From assembly GCF_963169125.1 (NCBI RefSeq), contig NC_084795.1:141583766-141647765 (forward strand): a stretch of 64,000 nucleotides of DNA, given 5' to 3'. A model generated the notes under the pieces. It searched no databases. It saw nothing but the letters and a program-made list of their open reading frames with translations, and was not told the DNA's origin. This document shows, in pieces, positions 23,771-34,638 of the stretch. Positions within the stretch are counted from its first letter, which is position 1. Each line of letters starts with the position of its first letter. The translations under genes and the position numbers were made by a program. Source of the stretch: Humulus lupulus (taxonomy: Eukaryota > Streptophyta > Magnoliopsida > Rosales > Cannabaceae).

Positions 23771-26040
23771 GGGGATGTTTATTCTGAGGCAGTCAGAGAT
23801 TGAGATTGAGACTGAGACTGAGACTAGTTCCTCAGGGGTGGCAGGTCAGCTTTCTAGTTCTGATTTGGTGATATGTTGACTGGTTTTTGTGTTATACTAT
23901 TTCTTGGTTTGATGCATCTAGAGAAGCATAGAGTCGTTATGCAGATTCCATGGTTATATTATGATGGGAAACTAATACTGTATTGGTGATTTATGAGATG
24001 AGTTAGGTTATATTGGGAATGACTCATCAGTTCATATGATAAGGTTGGTTATGATTGATTTTGAGATGATCCTTCATTTGGATTGGTTAGCCAAGTGTGG
24101 GGCAATGCTAAATAGCAAGGAAATGATAGTAACTCTTGAGCTTGACAGTGGGAAACCTTGTGATAGTTGGCAATGTGCATGGATTCTGTACGCTTATGAC
24201 ATCTGTATTAAGAGCTAGAGTTTTATTGCAGAGAGATGCATGGAACTCCTAGCTAGTGTGGTAGATACCACTTAGATTGTGCCAGTGGAGACAGGACATA
24301 CTTGATTAGTCTGTGAGTTTTTGGATGGGTTTCCAGAGGATTTGTCAGGATTACATTTACAAAGAGAATAGAATGGTGATTGGATTAGTGCCAAGGATTG
24401 AATAAGATTTAGGGCACTGCATTGAAAGGTTCAGCAGGGTTGTAAGAATTAAGGCTCAGTTATTGAGTAAGATGGTATTCTCCAAGGTGGATCTTTGATC
24501 TGGTTATTACCAGCTAGAGATCAGGGAAAAGGATATGCAGAAGATTGTTTTTATATTAGATAAGGGCACTGGGAGTGCTGAGTCATGATTTGGGGGTAAT
24601 TAATGTGGAGTGTCTTGATGAATTAGATGGACAGAGAATTCAAAGGATTATTTGAATGGGATTTGTGATTGTCTTGGACGATGGTATCGTGATGTTTTCT
24701 CTATAGAGATTTGCCGGGGTCAAGGAATGCCTCGGTAGGCAAGAGTTTCCTTGGATGGGCAGTATATTATATGTACCTTGGGAAAGAGTTCTGAGTCTTC
24801 TTATAGATCAGAATCAGTTTGTAGGTTATTATGACACCTCAGTGGCAAGGAAAAGGATTGCCTATGCAATCTATGGGTTAAAGGATTTGACCAGAACTAG
24901 AGTAGAGTTTCTGGTGGGCCAGTGGCCAGTTTTATGCTTGAGATTACTATCTCAAAGAGGATTAAAAGGAAATTAATTAAGTGAGCCACAGATAGGAAAG
25001 ATTGAGTGGAAAGTCTTAGCTAGATTAGATAAGGATTAAACAGTGTCAGGTATGAATTTATTATTGTATAAGGATCAGATTTGGAATCCGATGGACACTG
25101 AGGTTAATTGGGAGATTCTGGATGAATCTCATGCTACTCGTTTATTCTCTTTATTCTGGCATCATGACAGTATATCAGAGTTTGAAAGTTTTATAGTGAT
25201 GGCCTGAGATGGAGAGGGGCATAATGGAATGCATGGTAAAGTTCTTAACCTGTTAGCAGGTCAAGACAGAGTATCAGAAATCAGTAAGGCCATTGTACCC
25301 AATGAGTATTTTATAATGGAAATAAGAAAGCATCGCGATGGGTTTCGCGGTGAGGCTGCCCAGGATAGAGGGCTACAATGAGTGGGCATTGGGTCATTAC
25401 GGACCAGTATTTAAAGTGAGTTCATTTTTATCAGTAAGGACGAGTAATACAGCTGACTAGTATTCAAATCTCTATGTGAAAGAGATAGTGCGCCTTTATG
25501 AAATTCAAGGTCTATCTTATCAGATGAAAACTCTATTATTACTTCCAAGTTTTGGAAAGGTTAAGGAAGGCCATAAGTATATTGATGGAATTCAGTACAG
25601 TTTATTGTCCTCAAACTGATGGTAAATCAGAGAGAGGAGAGAGAGAGAGTTATCTAGTATTGGAAAGGTACCTTATGAGATGAGGTATGTTTGAGAATGT
25701 TTATCACCCATTCATTGGAATGAGATGGGTGAGATGTTACATCTCGATCCTGAGGTGGTTCAGGGGACCATTGAGATTATTAGAGGTTAGAGCTTGGATG
25801 CTCACTTCTCAGAGTAAATGGAAAAGTTTTACTGAATTGAAAGGCGGGAACATGAAGTTCCAAGTAGAAGATTTTATCTTCCGTCAAGTATCACCATGGA
25901 AAGGGGTGAGGAGATAAGGCCAAGTTGAGCCCTAGATTATTTTGATAGTTGAGTCCTGGATGGGGCTGGTTAGGTTGACTTTGAATCGGCCTTATCTTTG
26001 GCACTATCAGTTGTATACAGTTGTGCTGAATTTATATTCC
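23771..26040 (+). pseudogene. Decayed protease-RT-integrase remnants of element B
   Basis: Short recognisable pieces occur in the expected order. A protease-end-like stretch lies near 24040-24110 (MILHLDWLAKCGAML) and an RT palm piece near 24476-24540 (VFSKVDL, SGYYQLEI). Integrase pieces are at 25230-25270 (KFLTC, QVKTEYQKS), 25440-25510 (NLYVKEIVRLYE) and 25700-25900 (SPIHWNEMGE, MKFQVEDFIFR). RNase H is not found. The total is much shorter than a usual gypsy pol, so large deletions have occurred. Confidence 0.7.
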
Positions 26041-26077
26041 GGGCAGTTCAAATAAATTTCGAGGACGAAATTTTTGT

Positions 26078-26091
26078 AAGGAGGGGATAGT
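26078..26091 (+). other. Polypurine tract of element B
   Basis: AAGGAGGGGATAGT lies just before the 3' LTR, after the shared context AAATTTCGAGGACGAAATTT. Confidence 0.75.
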
Positions 26092-28954
26092 TGCAATGCC
26101 CAAATTTCCTAATAAGGTTTAGGACCTTGATTAGGAGGTCAGTAGGGCCATAATTGATTTATTATGTTATTAAATTATAATATGCATGTTTAGGTGTATT
26201 AAATATGCATGTGAACCCATTTCTGATTAACTGGGTAATTTTCATATTTTGGCCATTTCGGGCATATTTGGCACATATGTGATATATGTGTGTGGTGCTT
26301 TATTATTATTTGGTTATGCTAGGGTTATCTAGCACGAGATGATCCTAGGAGGTAAGCTAGTGGGAAAGTCACAATGGGATTTATTCTTGACTCGGAGTAA
26401 GTTAAGGGGTATTTAGCATTACCAGGTTATTGGGTAATGGGAATCGATATTTGATGATAAATTGGGAGTTAGTATGATCAGGGGAAATTCTGGAGGTTTT
26501 GATTATTTTTCCCCGGGGGACGTTTTCGGGACCCCGAGCGTTAGGATTTGTTTGAGGCTACTTAAGCTTGAAGTGACCTATTAAGAAATAAAAACAAGGT
26601 TCAATAAGTTCTCTCTCCCTTACATTTCCATTTTCGTCACCTGATAGCATTTTCGAAGGAAACTAGAGTTCTAGGACTCGGATTCAAGTGAAGATCGAGG
26701 CATAGCGATCCTAGGAAAGATTAGAAGCTTATTAGTCAGAGGATTTAGTTGGGAAACAACTCAATCGGAGGTAATTCAAGTTTTAAGTTTTTAATCTTGT
26801 ATTGGACTTTGTGTTTTGGTGAGTCTTTAGTTGATTTGAGACTTGGGTTATGTTGGTTTTGGATCATGGGGATGTTTAGGAACTTTGATTTTAGAGTTTG
26901 GAGATTTTTGGATAGGTTTTCGGAAGGTTTCAAAAGGTTACAAACGGGGAAAAATGGCTGGTCTGGGGATGGGTCGCGCCCTGTTCTTGGGCGTCGCAGC
27001 CCAGGCTTGAAGAAGCAGGTGGAGAGTTTTGAAAGGGCTGGGGGCCACGGCACTTGGATAGGGGGCCGCGATGCTTGGTGCTGTTTATGGCTAAAGTGAT
27101 GTTTTGTTCAGGGGAACTCAAACTTTAGTCCTCGAGATCGTCCCTACTACCCGAATTAGTGGAATTCGATGTCGTGGAGGCTAGGTTTTGGTTTCGGGAA
27201 TTGTTTTAGAACTTGAACTCATTGGATCACCATTTGTAATTGTGAGTAGGTTATCACTAGAGGCTTGGAATCAGGATCGTGCTTATGGGTCATTTATTGG
27301 TAACCTTTGCTTGGACCAGAGGTAAGAAAACTGCGCCCCATATGTGACATGCATTGTTATTCTTGATGCATGTTGGATGTTTAAATGTGAACATTGATAG
27401 CATATCAAATGCTTAGCAATCTTGCTCACTTGTGTATGATTATTATTGAGGCATGTTGGGTGATTAAATGTGATGCATATGATGCACGAGAAACATGTGT
27501 TTAGGGAATGCCATGAATGTTGAATATGAGACTGATCAGAGCTTGAGTCTCTATGTTTGTGCATGATCATAATTGTGCTAGAAACTATTAAGTATGCATG
27601 TTGAATGCCCTATGTTTGGATATTTGACATATGATATATACCTGGTCGCATTGCTTACTTGTGCGTGGCACTGACTCATTAGTCATAATTGGCAATGGTG
27701 TCAGTATCAACTGTAAAGTTGTGACTCATTAGTCAAGTTCAGCAGTGGTATTGAGCACTGGTCACATGGTATTGACTCATAAGTCAAGAACGGTCTTAGC
27801 GTGTTTAACGCAAGAAGAAAAAATATTAGATCTAATTGACATCTGCATTGAATGACTCAAATGAGCATTAATTCCGCACCGACCTCAAGTTCGATGAAAA
27901 ATTAAAAGCGCTTGTCTAGTCTAAGGCCTAGTTATGTAGAGCCAGAGCCAGAAAGGCTAAGGTGACCTACATGTCACATGGCTAGGAGGGTATGGGACCT
28001 CCAGAGTGTGACTCATTAGTCACCTATGCAGAGTGTGACTCATTAGTCACTAATACAGAGTGTGATTCATTAGTCACCTATACAGGGTATGACTCATTAG
28101 TCATCCACACAGAGATAGACTCATTAGTCATCTATTCAGAGCGTGATTCATTAGTCACCTATACATGGTATGACTCATTAGTCATCCACACAGAGATAGA
28201 CTCATTAGTCACCTATACAGAGATAGACTCATTAGTCTTCTATACAGTTTGTGACTCATTAGTCACCTATACAGAGATAGACTCATTAGTCTTCTATACA
28301 GGGTGTGATTCATTAGTCACCTATACAGGATATGACTCATTAGTCATCTATATAGAGTGTGACTCATTAGTCACCTATGCAGGGTGTGACTCGTTAGTCA
28401 CCTACTCTGAGATTGACTAATTAGTCATCTATTCTGATGCAGGACCCCATAATCATTTATTTGTACCTGCGTGCATGCGTGGTGAAGGCTATTATTGCTA
28501 GGCATGCACATTATGATTTGATGACATGTTAGTACTGTTCATGAGAATATTGAGTTTTCTTGCTGGGCTTCGGCTCACGGGTGCTATGTGGTGCAGGTAA
28601 AGGAAAAAGAAAGCTGGACCATCCTCGAGTTGAAGAGCTTAGGTGATGACATGTACATATGCGGCTGCTCGACCGCCACGGCTGAGGGTTGAAAGAGGAA
28701 CTAGGTTAAACCCTATTTTTCCGTTAGATCGACTAGTTGTAAATGTTTTCTTGTAATAGACCTTTAAATTATATTTTTGGGATCCCAATGTATACAGTAA
28801 ACGTTTTAGTGAAACGTCATATCTTAACCAAAATTTTAATCCCTAAACCGCTAATCATACTTAGTTACACGATTATGGCCAAATGACTCGGTTAGAGAGT
28901 TTAGCACTGTTTAAAATGCGCACTGTAACGGTCCCTGGAGTTTAGGGTGTTACA
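26092..28954 (+). repeat. 3' LTR of element B
   Basis: 2863 bp, from TGCAATGCCC to GGGTGTTACA. It is uninterrupted and so shows the empty CACTA site at 27223-27236. Near 28560-28690 it shares the block GGCTGCTCGACCGCC with the LTR of element A (around 1325-1345), linking the two families. Confidence 0.9.
27997..28432 (+). repeat. 27-bp tandem array with palindromic TGACTCATTAGTCA core, 3' LTR copy
   Basis: About 15 units plus a partial one, against about 12 in the 5' LTR. The 27-base period is divisible by three, so the array stays open and would read as a nine-residue repeat (CDSLVTYTE-like) in one frame. I regard that translation as a by-product of the period. Confidence 0.92.
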
Positions 28955-29029
28955 GTATGTCTTATCCTTATCCTCCTTTTTTAGTTCCGTGATTTCCTGA
29001 ACTAACCCCTCATTAATTTTTGGTTGTAG
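28955..29029 (+). other. Intron-like tail between element B and the coiled-coil exon
   Basis: A pyrimidine-rich stretch (TTATCCTTATCCTCCTTTTT) leads to TTGGTTGTAG, a good 3' splice site. With the donor-like GGGTATGT before 10264 this suggests that element B inserted in an intron of the split ORF. Confidence 0.45.
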
Positions 29030-29541
29030 TAATATATGACTCAGATCCAGGGTATTGCTCGGACCTGTGCTGAGGTTGAAGAGGCCAAGGAAACTCTAAA
29101 AGAGGCCAGGAGAGCTCTGGAAACTATCCAGAATAGCAAAAAAATTGCTAAGGCGCAAGATTTGGAGGTGATCCAGGGTCACGACCAACTGTCGAAGGAG
29201 ATCGAGGACCTTAAGTTGATGGTCTCCGAGGTCGAGGAGAAGTCCAAGTCCAAGGCCAAGGAGGATGCTGTCAGGATCGAGGAGCATGAACTTCAATTGA
29301 AGGGCCACGGGGTCAAGATTGAGAGCTCCTTGGAGAATTTTTTTTATTAGATTTGGTCGTACAGTCAGGACGGGGATTTCTAACTCCTCAACACCGAACT
29401 CTAGGGGCACTACCTCGCCATGTTCCAGGACTGGTTGCCAAAGGAGTCCGCAAAGAAAGTGGAGATGGCTTCCATGACTGAAGCTGATTGAGGGGAGGAA
29501 GAGGTGTCATCCCAGCAGCAAACTACCAAAGATCGAGGATG
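29030..29541 (+). pseudogene. 3' part of coiled-coil ORF (candidate antisense ORF of Tat element C)
   Basis: The open part 29036-29350 is almost wholly heptad-like charged helix (EEAKETLKEARRALE, EIEDLKLMVSEVEEK), predicted coiled coil by eye. After a TAG the same frame continues with IWSYSQDGDF, then GHYLAMFQDWLPKES, with further stops, to about 29541. Element G has an analogous coiled coil followed by YGVWRQDPNFDFSSF on the strand opposite its gag. It lies tail-to-tail with the pol end of element C. Tat-lineage elements are known to carry such an extra antisense ORF. Function unknown. Confidence 0.5.
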
Positions 29542-30249
29542 AGAGGCTCTTCCATACATTTGTTTTATATTTTTTTCTTGGGAGTATTTCAAACCCCTTG
29601 TATTTAGGCCTTTTAAGCCGAGACAATTTCCTTAGGGCACTCCTCCCCCTTTCCATTGATTATTAATGTGTTTATAAACCTTTGAAGTTTTTATACATTT
29701 TCATAGTTATAGGGAGTGCTTTTTAGGGCAAGACATGTGCATGATGTCTTGACTAGTATATTTCTAGTCGTTAACCTCGTTATATCAAGGAGTTTTGACC
29801 ACCTATTTGTGCATACATGTTACGATTTAGGTTTCAGACCTTGTTTCGCTTCAAGATTTTTGTACCTAGTTAAATTCTAGGACTTTTATTTTTTCTTTTA
29901 ATTTTCTTAACTTATTTTACATTTGGAATTGCTTTGAAAACTTGAGCTTTAAAAAGTCGCAGGCTTTCCAAATTTCCAAATTCTAAGTTGCAAAAATTTA
30001 TCTTAAGTTTGCAGAATATTTCAAAAACTACTGAGGGGTTATATGCCCCTCAAGCGATCAGAATTTATAAATATTCTAGATCGCTTTTGCATAATCTACT
30101 AGTGCTAAATAACAAGAATAAATTGAAAATTTCCGGCATAGTGTTTAAATTACACAACAACCTTATACTATTCAAATTCAAACAACAGAAAAAATTGCTT
30201 TTATACTTAAGCCTTACAAGAGATGAAATAAATAGAGTCTAATAAAAAT
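29542..30249. other. AT-rich spacer between coiled-coil ORF and pol end of element C
   Basis: It probably holds the 3' UTRs of both converging units. TATGCCCCTCAAGCGATCAG (30041-30060) resembles TATGCCCCCTAAGTGATCAG at 50413-50432 next to Tat element F, which supports a shared family layout. Confidence 0.45.
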
Positions 30250-30399
30250 TTCCTTTCACTGGTAATACTTATTGACATGCAAAGCATTCTATGTTTTTGG
30301 AACCATCTCTCCATTTAACGAGCTAGTTTGAAGATTCTTTCCTGTAAGATCTCCATGGTCTGATAGGGTTCTTCCCAGTTCGGTCCGAGTACACCATTT

Positions 30400-31186
30400 T
30401 TGGGGTCTTTGTTAGCTAGGATTACCCTTTGAAGCATTAAATCTCCTTGCTTGAGTCTCCGCTCCTTGACCTTCGAGTTGAAATAACTCTTCACCCTCTA
30501 TTGGTAATGGGCGAGCAATATTTGAGATTCTTTATTTCGTTCTTCAACTATATCCAAGGATGCATTAAACAGGCTGTGATTCCATTCCCCATCAAAGGTT
30601 CTTTGCCTTTGTGATGTCACTATAGCCACGACTAGGAGCATAGCTTCGCTTCCAAAAGTTAGAGAGAAAGGAGTATGCCAATGAAGGTGTGATGTGAGGT
30701 CTTGTAGGCTTAGAGCACTTGTTGGAGCTGTTAAGGTCATAGGCCATTAGCATCCTCTAATCGTTTCTTTAGACTCGCCTTAAAAGTTTTATTTACTTCC
30801 TCGACCTGCCCATTGGCATGCGGGTATGCCACTGAAGAGAAACTCCTAATTATGTCATATTTCTCTTAGAAATTTGTGAATAGATCGCTATTAACCTATG
30901 TTCCGTTGTCAAACACGATCTTCTTTGGGAGTCCAAAGTGACATGTTATGTTCTTCACTACAAAGTCCAGTACTCTCTTCGAGGTTATAGTCGCCAGAGG
31001 ATTGGCCACAACAACCTTTGTAAAGTAGTTGATTGCGACAATCGCATAGCGAACTCCTCCTTTGCTAGTTGACAACGAGCCAATTAGGTCAATCCCCCAT
31101 ATAGAAATTGGCCTAGGTGAGTAAATCATGGTTAACTCCATGGGTGAAACTATGGTAATGGAGGCAAAGCATTGGCACTTGTTACA
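30400..31186 (-). pseudogene. Integrase core and C-terminus of element C
   Basis: Minus-strand pieces: CNKCQCFASI (last half of the HHCC zinc site) at 31186-31157, then WGIDLIGSLSTSKGGVRYAI with the first catalytic Asp, KIVFDNGT with the second, HANGQVEEVNKTFKASLKK (near 30825-30770) with the catalytic Glu, and TPFSLTFGSEAM / FDGEWNHSLFNASLD in 30740-30498. Stops occur after DNGT and between blocks. All three catalytic acids can be read, though in broken frames. Confidence 0.85.
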
Positions 31187-31965
31187 TGTTGACGCGGTTT
31201 TTCGCCAACAGTAAATTATGAAAATAGCTTGGATGGATTAGTGCTTAATGATAAACCGCAATAAGAAAACGATGCTTAACAACACTAGAAAAGAAATATT
31301 AACAACACGCGGTTTTACCTGGTTCGGAGGTTAAAATCCACATAGTCCACAAGTCTGTATTATTACTGTTTTTCTCTCAAAATTTTGAAAGAGTTTTTGT
31401 ATTACAGAAACAACACCCCTTTCCCTATCCAATGTCTTAGTATTTATAGAGAAAATCCATTGATAGGCATTGGGGTCATCACGTGAATCCAACCCTTAGT
31501 GTGACCTGCTCACACTAATTATAAATATTACAGTTTATCCTAAGGTATGGCCTAATTATTAGGTAAAACTGATCATGGATCCTCAGGAATAATCGGACAT
31601 GCGATGTCTGATCATGCACGATTATATTACGTGTTTGAGATTTTAAGGATTTATGGACATGCTATGTCTAACCATGCACGTCTATATAACATATCCATGT
31701 TTATAAAGATCCAATGATGCGGCAGATCTCTCGCATTCCCCAAGATGAGTGTAGCGTTAGCTCGTGTCTCGGATGCTATGCTTGATGAATGTTTCTAGTT
31801 CGTGCCTATTGCTTTGTATTCACCAGCTTGTGCTATTGACCTGGGGAATTGTGCTACCTTTACAGAGGAAATATGGAATTGTGGATCATCTGTTACAATT
31901 CTTGGCTAGCTAGCTGTATGCGAGCTGACTAAAAGACTCGTGCTGAATTTTAGGACTACATTACA
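31182..31965. repeat. Solo LTR (31187-31960) with 5-bp target duplication, inside integrase of element C
   Basis: The 774-bp block begins TGTTGACGCGG and ends GGACTACA on the + strand and is flanked by TTACA on both sides (31182-31186, 31961-31965). Its start closely resembles the LTR at 38885 (TGTTGACGTGG), so it is a related family, oriented like it. The integrase zinc-binding coding sequence reads on at both outer edges. No internal region is present, so it is a solo LTR made by LTR-LTR recombination. Confidence 0.85.
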
Positions 31966-32290
31966 CTTAAGGACATATGAGGTCGAGTCCTTTGTTAGTG
32001 TGGGCCAAATGTAACCCTATGTTTGAACCTTCAAGGCCAAGCTTTGCCCCCAAGCATGGTCTCTGAAAAATCCTTCGTGGATCTCTTTGAGGATAGCCTG
32101 CACTTCCTCAGGTAGAACACATCTTAAAGTGGCATGGAATGACCTGGCTTATACATAATCCCCTTGACTATAACATACCTCGGGACCTCTTATAGCAATT
32201 TTCGTGCATCCTTGTGGTCTTTGGGCAGTTTTCTGGACGTGAGATATTCTACTATTTGGGTCATCTATGTCGTTCCTTAACGAATAATTT
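31966..32290 (-). pseudogene. Integrase zinc-binding N-terminus of element C
   Basis: On the minus strand one reads LPEEVQAILKEIHEGFF, RDHAWGQSLALK and GYIWPTLTKDS with frame changes. This is the H-H half of the integrase HHCC domain of Tat-type gypsy elements, separated from its C-C half by the solo LTR. It is bounded on the right by the Cassandra insertion. Confidence 0.75.
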
Positions 32291-32665
32291 TGTAACGTCC
32301 CATGTAACTATGGCTGCTTCTTGGAATGACGACTAGCTCTATAAAACAAACACGATTCTTTCCAGTGTGCTTTGTCCTCACTCACACACTTCCTGGGAAA
32401 ACATCAAAGGAGGTCACCCATCATGAGACTACTCTAGGTCAAGCACGCTTAACTTTGGAGTTCTCAAGTGATGGGCTACCGAAAAGAAGATGCATTTTGT
32501 TGGCATAGGTAGTAACCATCAATCCATTTAAAACATCTTCAACTGTGTAGTCCCATACATGCACAGTCTTAGAATCATCACACTTGACCTTCCCCAGGCG
32601 ATGTGGGATTGCACAACTTTTACATAGATTTTCCCCCAGTGGATCACGGGATTCTGATTGTCACA
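32291..32665 (-). repeat. Cassandra LTR 1 with 5S rRNA-like segment
   Basis: 375 bp. The segment 32392-32480 matches, on the minus strand, the plant 5S rRNA gene with its internal Pol III control region: GGAGTTCTC/CAAAGTTAAGC-type sequence, AAGCGTGCTTGACC and GATGGGTGACCTCC. Confidence 0.88.
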
Positions 32666-32736
32666 ATCACCCACCCTTAGGGGTCTGAAGTCCCCATCGG
32701 CCACACTTCCGGCTGGGTCAAGGCTCTGATACCATT
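32666..32736 (-). other. Cassandra internal domain 1 with PBS
   Basis: 71 bp. On the minus strand TGGTATCAGAGCC (plus 32721-32733) is a perfect tRNA-Met-type primer site next to LTR 2, and purine-rich CCTAAGGGTGGGTG lies near the other LTR as the polypurine tract. Confidence 0.85.
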
Positions 32737-33098
32737 TGTAATGCCCCACATCACTATGGCTGCTTCCTGGAATGACAACTGGCCCTACAAACCAACACGA
32801 GTCTTTCCAGCGTGCTTTGCCCTTACTCGCACGCTTCTTGGGAAAACTTCCTAGAAGGTTATCCATCATGAGACTACTCCAGGTTAAGCATGCTTAACTT
32901 TGGAGTTCTCAAGTGATGGGCTACCGAAAAGAAGAAGCATCTTGTGTGGCATAGGTGCATTTAAACTATCTTCAACTGTGTAGTCCCATACCTACACAAT
33001 CTTAGAATCATCACACTTGACCTTCCCCAAGTGATGTGGGATTGCATAGCTTTTACCCGATCTTTGCCCCTGCGGATCACGGGATTCTGACTCTCACA
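32737..33098 (-). repeat. Cassandra LTR 2 with 5S rRNA-like segment
   Basis: 362 bp. It is shorter than the other two because about 13 bases (the GGTAGTAACCATCAATCC region) are missing around 32958. The 5S-like segment is at about 32838-32922. Confidence 0.88.
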
Positions 33099-33169
33099 AT
33101 CACCCTCCCTTAGGGGTCCGACGTCCCCGTCGGCCACACTTTTGGCTGGGTCAAGGCTCTAATACCATT
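33099..33169 (-). other. Cassandra internal domain 2 with PBS
   Basis: 71 bp, like internal domain 1. The PBS here is TGGTATTAGAGCC (one change). Confidence 0.85.
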
Positions 33170-33546
33170 TGTATCGCACCACGTCATTATGGTTGCTTCA
33201 TGGAAATGATGACTGGCCCTACAAACAAACACAATTCATTCTAGTGTGCTTTTTCCTCACTCGCACGCTTCCTGGGAAAACTTCAAAGGAGGTCACCCAT
33301 CATGAGACTACTCCAGGTCAAGCACACTTATCTTTGGAGTTTTCTCAAGTGATGGGCTATCGAAAAGAAGATGCATTTTGTTGGCATAGGTAGTAGCCAT
33401 CAATCCTTTTAAAACATCTTCAACTGTGTAGTCCCTTACCTACACAGTCTTACAATCATCACAATTAATCTTCCCCAGGCGATGTGGGATTGGATAGCTT
33501 TTACTAGGTATTTCCCCATGCGGATCACGGGATTCTGACTATCACA
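33170..33546 (-). repeat. Cassandra LTR 3 with 5S rRNA-like segment
   Basis: 377 bp. It starts TGTATCGCACC on the + strand, so the end has drifted from TGTAAYGYCCC. The 5S-like segment is at 33270-33360. Confidence 0.87.
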
Positions 33547-33551
33547 AATTC

Positions 33552-34011
33552 TAACCTTTCTCGGCTCCTCTACTATGCTAGAATTTTATAAGAATAACTT
33601 GGGGACTACACTCAACATGTCATCTTATTTGTTGGTGGCGAGTCAGGCTAGAGCGTCAGGATTTTTGTTTCGCTCGCAATGGACTTGCTCGATGAAATAG
33701 AATTCAAATTCTGACTGCTCACTTTTTACCTTAGCTAGATAAGCTGACATTTTGATTCCTCGAGTTTGATATTCTCCTAACAATTGATTAACCATGAGGT
33801 GAGAATCATAAAATCATTGAATTGCTTTCAATTTCAGCTCATTTTCTACCTTAACTCTAGCAAACAAAGCCTCATACTTCGCTTCATCGGTTGACGCGTC
33901 AAAATTGAATCTGAGAGTTGTATGGAAGCGATGTCCTTCAGATGTAATTATGATTATTCTAGCACATGATCCAATTTTTTTGGATGATCCATTAACAAAG
34001 AGTTTCCACAA
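33552..34011 (-). pseudogene. Second (archaeal-type) RNase H of element C
   Basis: The minus-strand stretch 34011-33814 reads WKLFVNGSSKKIGSCARIII and DEAKYEALFARVKVENELK; 33813-33552 continues with MVNQLLGEYQTRGIKMSAYL and NPDALARLATNK. This extra RNase H is specific to Tat elements. The first catalytic aspartate of FVDGSS reads Asn (AAC), so it would be inactive even in frame. The Cassandra cuts the segment between this domain and integrase. Confidence 0.83.
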
Positions 34012-34635
34012 TTCTTGTACTGGTTCTATAATAGGTTTGTCTTAGAATTCGGTACATTTAGCTTCAAAATCGGAGAGTGCCTAGAACTTTATTGTTGTTC
34101 GTGGGATGTAAAATATCTCAAACTAACTGAGCTCGATAGCCCACTTCAACAGACGTCCCGATTGTTCAGGCATTTTTAAGACGTGCCTTAAAGGTTGATC
34201 GATTAAGACGTGTATAATGTGGGATGAAAAACACGATCTAAGCTTCCTTGAGGCTAAAATCAACCAGAAAACAAGATTTTCAATCAAAGGATATTAAGAC
34301 TCAGCTCCGGGAATCCTCTTACTAATGTATTACAGTGGCTTCTGGGCCCAATTTTCTTCTCAAACTAACACAACGTTAATCGCGTTATTCATTATTGCAA
34401 GGTACAGGTATAGACATTCCCCAACAACTGGTTTTGATAAAATTGGGGGTTCAGGGAGATGCTTCTTCAGATCATGAAATTCATGTTCACATTCTTCTGT
34501 CAAATCAAATCTTCTATTTTCTCTGAGCATATTATAGAATGGAAGGCATTTGTCTATGTACTTGGATATGAACCGAGTTAAGGCCGCAACATTTCCAGTT
34601 AGTCTCTGGGCTTCTTTATACAACCTAAGCGACAA
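34012..34635 (-). pseudogene. RT thumb and first RNase H of element C
   Basis: 34635-34360 encodes AALTRFISKYIDKCLPFYNM and LPEPPILSKPVVGECLYLYL; further left KRIPGAES, LVFWLILASRKL and GRLLKWAIELS follow in broken frames to about 34060. These are the connection and RNase H regions of a Tat-type pol. Confidence 0.82.
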
Positions 34636-34638
34636 AAT

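Larger units (their letters stand above)
32286..33551 (-). mobile_element. Tandem Cassandra TRIM retrotransposon: three LTRs, two internal domains
   Basis: The order LTR (32291-32665), 71-bp internal, LTR (32737-33098), 71-bp internal, LTR (33170-33546) is flanked by AATTT (32286-32290) and AATTC (33547-33551), a 4/5 target duplication. In minus orientation each LTR starts TGTGA and ends CATTACA or CGTTACA, except the 33170 copy, which ends GCGATACA. A tRNA-Met-type PBS follows immediately. The LTRs contain a 5S rRNA-like sequence, the hallmark of Cassandra. No protein is encoded; TRIMs depend on other elements. Three LTRs sharing two interiors point to unequal recombination between LTRs. Confidence 0.9.

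Noticed and set aside
27992..28420. 142-codon open frame with a nine-residue repeat
   Set aside because: It is the 27-bp LTR array read in an open frame; the period is a multiple of three, there is no start context, and the 5' LTR copy is not equally open.
32392..32480. 5S rRNA gene
   Set aside because: Only the internal part is similar, it is repeated in three LTRs next to tRNA-Met primer sites, and base changes disrupt the full gene; it is Cassandra.
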